From NCBI GenBank assembly GCA_038318565.1, contig JBBQCI010000082.1, positions 1 to 16,499 on the forward strand: a stretch of DNA of 16,499 nucleotides. Reading direction: 5' to 3'. Below are positions 13,948 through 16,499 of this stretch, in pieces (the first letter of the stretch is position 1; every line of letters begins with the position of its first letter). Position numbers and translations under genes: made by a program. The notes beneath the pieces were generated by a model that was not told the origin of the DNA, did no database searches, and saw only the letters and a list, made by a program, of their open reading frames with translations. This DNA comes from UBA11346 sp038318565. GTDB taxonomy: Bacteria > Planctomycetota > UBA11346.

Positions 13948-15333
13948 TCAGGAGGCAGCAGCCAGCAGGTCGGCGGGTGAACGCACCGCGATGCCGGGGC
14001 GGTTGAGGACATGGGTGTAGATCATCGTCGTCTGTACGTCCTTATGACCGAGCAGCTCTTGCACGCTGCGGATATCGTAGCCGTGTTCGAGCAGGTGCGT
14101 GGCGAAGGAATGGCGCAGGGTATGGCAGCTTGCTCGCTTGGTCAGTCCACTGGCGCGTACCGCGGCCGACACCGCCTTCTGCAACTGACACTCGGCCAAG
14201 TGGTGACGCTTGGTCACGCCGTCGAGCGGATCGACCGCCGGGCGGGTCGCCGGAAAAAGATAAGCCCAGGACAGGGTCTTGGCGGCGGTCCCCAGCTTGC
14301 GCCCCAGGGCCGGCGGCAGCGAGGCCAAGCCCAGTCCGCGCGCCAGATCGTTGGCATAGAGCGCGGCGACGTGATCGATCTGCCGACGCACATCGCCTAG
14401 CAGCGACTCGGGCAACGGCGTACGGCGGCTGCCGCCGCTTTTGCCATCGAGAACCAGGATGACGCGATGTTCGAGGTCGAGGTCCTTGACCCGCAGACGT
14501 ACCGCCTCCATCAGGCGCAGCCCGGCGCCGTACAGCAGAGTCGCCATGAGGCGGAACTGGGGATCGCTGATCCTACCCAGGACCGCCGCGACTTCGCGAG
14601 CGCTGAGCACGGTGGGCACCTGCCGCGGTTTGCGGCTGGGCATATAGGCATCGATGGCGAGGGTCTCCAGGCCATGCACCGTGCGGAAGAAGGCGACCAA
14701 GGCATTCAACGCCTGGGCCTGGGTGTTGGCTGAGACCTGGCGATCAGCGGCTAGGTGACTGAGGAACGGCCCGACATGGTGGGCAGCCAAGGCATCCGGA
14801 GCCGCCAACCGATGGAACCGGCAGCAGCGCTGGACCCATTGCGTATAGGTTTCCTCAGTGCGCAGGCTGCGTTGCAAGGTCCGCAAGCGGATGGCGAACG
14901 TACGCAGGGTCGGATCGGCAGGCAGAACGCCGCGCGCCAGCATGTCGACCCGCTCGGCCTGTAGCTGCGCGTCCGTCCCGGCAAGACGCGCATGCCAAGC
15001 AGGCCAATCGACGGCGTCCAGCCACTCTGCCCGGATAGCGGCGCCGAAGCGCCGGAGGGCATCGACCACCTGTGTCTTCTGCCACTCTGGGGCCTGCCAG
15101 CGGCCTATCGTCGCCAGATGGTCCTCGATATCCGCGCTCTGCAGCGCGCCTGCCCGGACCTCGGGGTGGTGCGCCAACAACTGCTCGACCCGGATCCTGT
15201 ACCAGTTCAGCGCCTTTGCCTGAACACCTTGCTTTGCAAGGCCTTGCATATAAACCACCCACCATGACTCACGCTCGCGAGAAGTCTGCGCAGGGGTGCT
15301 GGAAGGTGGGCCGGGAGTAAGCATGGGGTCCAT
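13948..15333 (-). CDS. intI: Integron integrase (IntI), long form with extra N-terminal domain
   Basis: 461 residues from ATG 15333. The C-terminal part is a tyrosine recombinase: Arg273 (YGAGLRLMEAVRL), Lys298 (LDGKSG), His404-x2-Arg407 (HTLRHSFATHLLEHGYDIR), His430 (ELLGHKDV) and nucleophile Tyr439 (TTMIYTHVLNR). The integron-specific insert is present at about 356-385, ATRPAVDPLDGVTKRHH, matching the SVDPRSG-RRHH patch that separates IntI from XerC/D. Residues about 143-220 form the usual SAM-like core-binding domain. Residues about 20-110 (ALNWYRIRVEQLLAHHP...) form a second core-binding-like region absent from classical IntI of about 320-340 residues. A TTG at 15408 could add 25 residues; ATG 15333 or 15324 seems likelier, though none has a good ribosome binding site. 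It recombines attI and attC to capture cassettes, which start just upstream on the other strand. Confidence 0.93.
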   Translation of the reverse strand: MDPMLTPGPPSSTPAQTSRERESWWVVYMQGLAKQGVQAKALNWYRIRVEQLLAHHPEVRAGALQSADIEDHLATIGRWQAPEWQKTQVVDALRRFGAAIRAEWLDAVDWPAWHARLAGTDAQLQAERVDMLARGVLPADPTLRTFAIRLRTLQRSLRTEETYTQWVQRCCRFHRLAAPDALAAHHVGPFLSHLAADRQVSANTQAQALNALVAFFRTVHGLETLAIDAYMPSRKPRQVPTVLSAREVAAVLGRISDPQFRLMATLLYGAGLRLMEAVRLRVKDLDLEHRVILVLDGKSGGSRRTPLPESLLGDVRRQIDHVAALYANDLARGLGLASLPPALGRKLGTAAKTLSWAYLFPATRPAVDPLDGVTKRHHLAECQLQKAVSAAVRASGLTKRASCHTLRHSFATHLLEHGYDIRSVQELLGHKDVQTTMIYTHVLNRPGIAVRSPADLLAAAS

Positions 15334-15369
15334 ACTAACCCATTTGGTTCCGGTTTCAATACTACGTTT

Positions 15370-15394
15370 GCGGTACGAACAGACTTCGTACCGC
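15370..15394. promoter_or_regulatory. Perfect inverted repeat between intI and attI
   Basis: GCGGTACGAA (15370-15379) and TTCGTACCGC (15385-15394) are exact reverse complements around a 5-nt spacer CAGAC. The site lies 37 nt upstream of the intI start at 15333 and 21 nt before the attI core. It could be an operator for intI (LexA controls intI in several bacteria, but this does not match a consensus I know exactly) or an accessory integrase-binding or folding element of attI. Confidence 0.6.
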
Positions 15395-15414
15395 TGCGGC
15401 AGGTCCAATTAACT

Positions 15415-15421
15415 GTTAGGT
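15415..15421 (+). other. attI: attI core recombination site (GTTAGGT)
   Basis: GTTAGGT matches the integron core GTTRRRY and lies 82 nt upstream of the intI start, where attI is expected. Insertion occurs between G15415 and T15416. To the left is GC-rich intI DNA and to the right AT-rich cassette DNA, an abrupt composition switch that supports this as the junction. The full attI extends leftward to an extent that cannot be read from sequence. Confidence 0.8.
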
Positions 15422-16313
15422 TCTAAACCATGACTTCAATTACGCGTACTATTGAACAGCCCACAGATATGGAGATTGATTTACCCTGTAGCAAATGCGC
15501 GAATGAGACCTCTCATAAAGTTCTAACTAGGGTGAAGCAGGTCGCTGAGTATGCAAGAGGAACGATAACCGAAGTGTCGAATTACAATGTTGTTATATGT
15601 GGTGGCTGCAAATGTGTTTCATTCTGCATCGCTGAATCGAACAGTGAAGATGTTGATATCGATGAGGAAGGCGAACAATACCATCCGGTGGCATACACGC
15701 CATACCCGCCTAGGCTCAATGGGAGAAAATTGGTGGATGAAACAACATCGTTGCCACATGGCATTGCTACCGTATATAAGGAAATGCATTCATCATTGTG
15801 TTCAGGGAATTATATACTCACGGGAATAGGTATTAGAGCACTACTTGAGGCAATAGTAAATGATAAGAAGGCAAAAGGAGGAAATCTTGCAGAAAGGATA
15901 ACTGGGCTCATCTCCCTTGGATTGATTACGAAGGATGGTGCCGACATTTTGCACGCTATCAGGGTTTTGGGAAACAAGGCAGCTCACGAAGTCGTTGCCA
16001 ATAGCCTTTCTGAGTTAAATGCCGCGATTGATGTTGTAGAACATTTGATTGCTTCTGTGTACTTGATACCTCAGAAGGCAAAGATTCTAAAAACTATAAA
16101 GCGAACCTAACAAGTCGATGCACCGGAGCCCATGACGTGTTCGTTCCAACCCACCGCTACAGTCAAGAATTCGCGGCGACTATGGTAATTGGCACAGTAT
16201 GGGAACTGTTCCGCCGCTCAGTTCTTGACGCTCCGCTAGCCGTCGTTCCAATTGCCATCCACGATTTCCGCGTGATCCACGCCAGTCGGCCATGGTCCCG
16301 GTGATCTCTGACG
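15416..16313 (+). mobile_element. First gene cassette of the integron array
   Basis: The 898-nt unit runs from the cross-over point in the attI core to that in the attC core (GTTAGGC at 16313-16319). It contains one gene in the array direction, starting 14 nt inside, plus its attC. Base composition is clearly AT-richer than the left 15 kb, with codons such as ATA and AGA that are otherwise rare here, as expected of a cassette acquired from elsewhere. The cassette has no obvious promoter, so expression would depend on a Pc promoter in or near intI, which I could not identify. Confidence 0.85.
15430..16110 (+). CDS. Cassette-borne zinc-ribbon plus DUF4145-like protein
   Basis: 226 residues. 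The N-terminal part has a Cys pattern fit for zinc: C20-x2-C23, then C57-x2-C60 with C62 and C66 nearby. The C-terminal part, about 120-215, resembles DUF4145: GIGIRALLEAIVNDK (133-147), AERITGLISLGLI and AIRVLGNKAAHE (177-187). DUF4145 belongs near the HEPN group and is common beside restriction and other defence genes, but here Arg178 and His186 are eight residues apart, which does not fit the HEPN RNase spacing (Rx4-6H). No signal peptide or membrane segment. ATG 15430 follows AGG (15418-15420), which is itself part of the attI core. The TAA stop lies inside the attC end. Function is unknown; a defence or stress role is inference only. Confidence 0.8.
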   Translation: MTSITRTIEQPTDMEIDLPCSKCANETSHKVLTRVKQVAEYARGTITEVSNYNVVICGGCKCVSFCIAESNSEDVDIDEEGEQYHPVAYTPYPPRLNGRKLVDETTSLPHGIATVYKEMHSSLCSGNYILTGIGIRALLEAIVNDKKAKGGNLAERITGLISLGLITKDGADILHAIRVLGNKAAHEVVANSLSELNAAIDVVEHLIASVYLIPQKAKILKTIKRT

Positions 16314-16319
16314 TTAGGC
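16105..16319 (+). other. attC: Candidate attC recombination site of cassette 1 (about 215 bp)
   Basis: The left core is ACCTAAC (16105-16111, RYYYAAC) and the right core GTTAGGC (16313-16319, GTTRRRY); they are complementary over CCTAAC. Inside the cores, CACCGG and the GCCCATG side match CCATGGTCCCGGTG on the right, giving the imperfect symmetry expected of attC with extrahelical bases. An inner hairpin pairs GTCAAGAA-GCGGCG (16162-16178) with CGCCGC-TTCTTGAC (16212-16229). The total length exceeds the usual 57-141 bp. The stop codon of the cassette gene overlaps the left core. Confidence 0.75.
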
Positions 16320-16324
16320 CTTTC

Positions 16325-16332
16325 AGGTAGGA
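16325..16332 (+). promoter_or_regulatory. Strong ribosome binding site of cassette 2
   Basis: AGGTAGGA lies 7 nt before ATG 16340, the best Shine-Dalgarno sequence in the window, and fixes the start of the second cassette gene. Confidence 0.7.
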
Positions 16333-16339
16333 ATCGCTC

Positions 16340-16499
16340 ATGACAATTATTACAGACATAGTCAATGCAATCGCCTGGATAGAGCTGCACCCTGTTGTGG
16401 GCACGGCAATTCTTGGCTCTGTAGGCTATACAATCATCAACATATCAAGGGCCATTTACCGAACCTTCACGAGCACCAGTCCTCGTATAAATCCTACAT
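16340..16499 (+). CDS. Second cassette gene, 5' part only, hypothetical (probable membrane protein)
   Basis: The frame is open from ATG 16340 to the window edge, 53 codons without a stop. It starts 26 nt after the attC cross-over and follows a good ribosome binding site, the usual layout of a cassette gene. The start MTIITDIVNAIAWIELHPVV is followed by GTAILGSVGYTIINISRAIY, which could span a membrane. It is AT-richer than the chromosome on the left. No family recognised from this fragment. Confidence 0.65.
   Translation, partial: MTIITDIVNAIAWIELHPVVGTAILGSVGYTIINISRAIYRTFTSTSPRINPT

Noticed and set aside
15229..15254. TTGCTT and TATAAA as the cassette promoter Pc inside intI
   Set aside because: The spacing is only 14 bases and the -35 match is poor; it is not good enough to annotate.
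13948..15333. XerC/XerD or phage integrase instead of IntI
   Set aside because: The IntI-specific VDPLDG-RRHH-type insert before the HxxR motif, and the attI core, AT-rich cassette and attC next to it, support an integron integrase.

Overview
The window is mostly high-GC bacterial chromosome. At its right edge is the integrase end of a chromosomal integron. Two Hanks-type Ser/Thr kinases, a planctomycete-like Lgt signature, a STAS protein and an integron integrase with a long N-terminal extension best fit Planctomycetota or a neighbouring PVC or environmental lineage. This assignment is an inference; no ribosomal marker gene is present.

Left part (1-2813): tRNA-Pro(CGG) with a very long terminator palindrome; an apparently deleted and fused gene joining the start of a MoaD/ThiS-type protein to the C-terminal two thirds of a BNR-repeat protein; a RecX-like helical repeat protein; tRNA-Gly(CCC); and a STAS-domain protein.

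Middle part (2814-10354): an AraC regulator divergent from a nucleoside hydrolase, then a leftward block ispF - lgt - Ser/Thr kinase - ArnT-like membrane glycosyltransferase. The lgt/kinase junction overlaps by 4 nt and the kinase/glycosyltransferase gap is 3 nt, so these three are probably translated from one mRNA. gcvH lies just upstream of ispF behind a small hairpin. Lgt, the receptor-like kinase and the glycosyltransferase all act at the membrane, which suggests an envelope-biogenesis operon.

Right-centre (10556-13634, all rightward): a second kinase with an MshEN/GspE-N-like N-terminus and a C-terminal tail anchor, a single-domain hemerythrin, a small outer-membrane beta-barrel protein, and a DUF2459-like lipoprotein whose start codon overlaps the preceding stop. 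A gene-poor stretch with a hairpin and short tandem repeats (13635-13947) separates these from the integron.

Integron (13948-16499): intI on the minus strand, an attI-type core site (15415-15421), one complete AT-rich cassette (15416-16313) encoding a zinc-finger plus DUF4145-like protein, a candidate attC (16105-16319, unusually long), and the start of a second cassette that runs off the window. The integrase carries an extra N-terminal core-binding-like region, about 140 residues longer than classical IntI. A perfect 10-bp inverted repeat lies between intI and attI. This integron is the most interesting part of the window.
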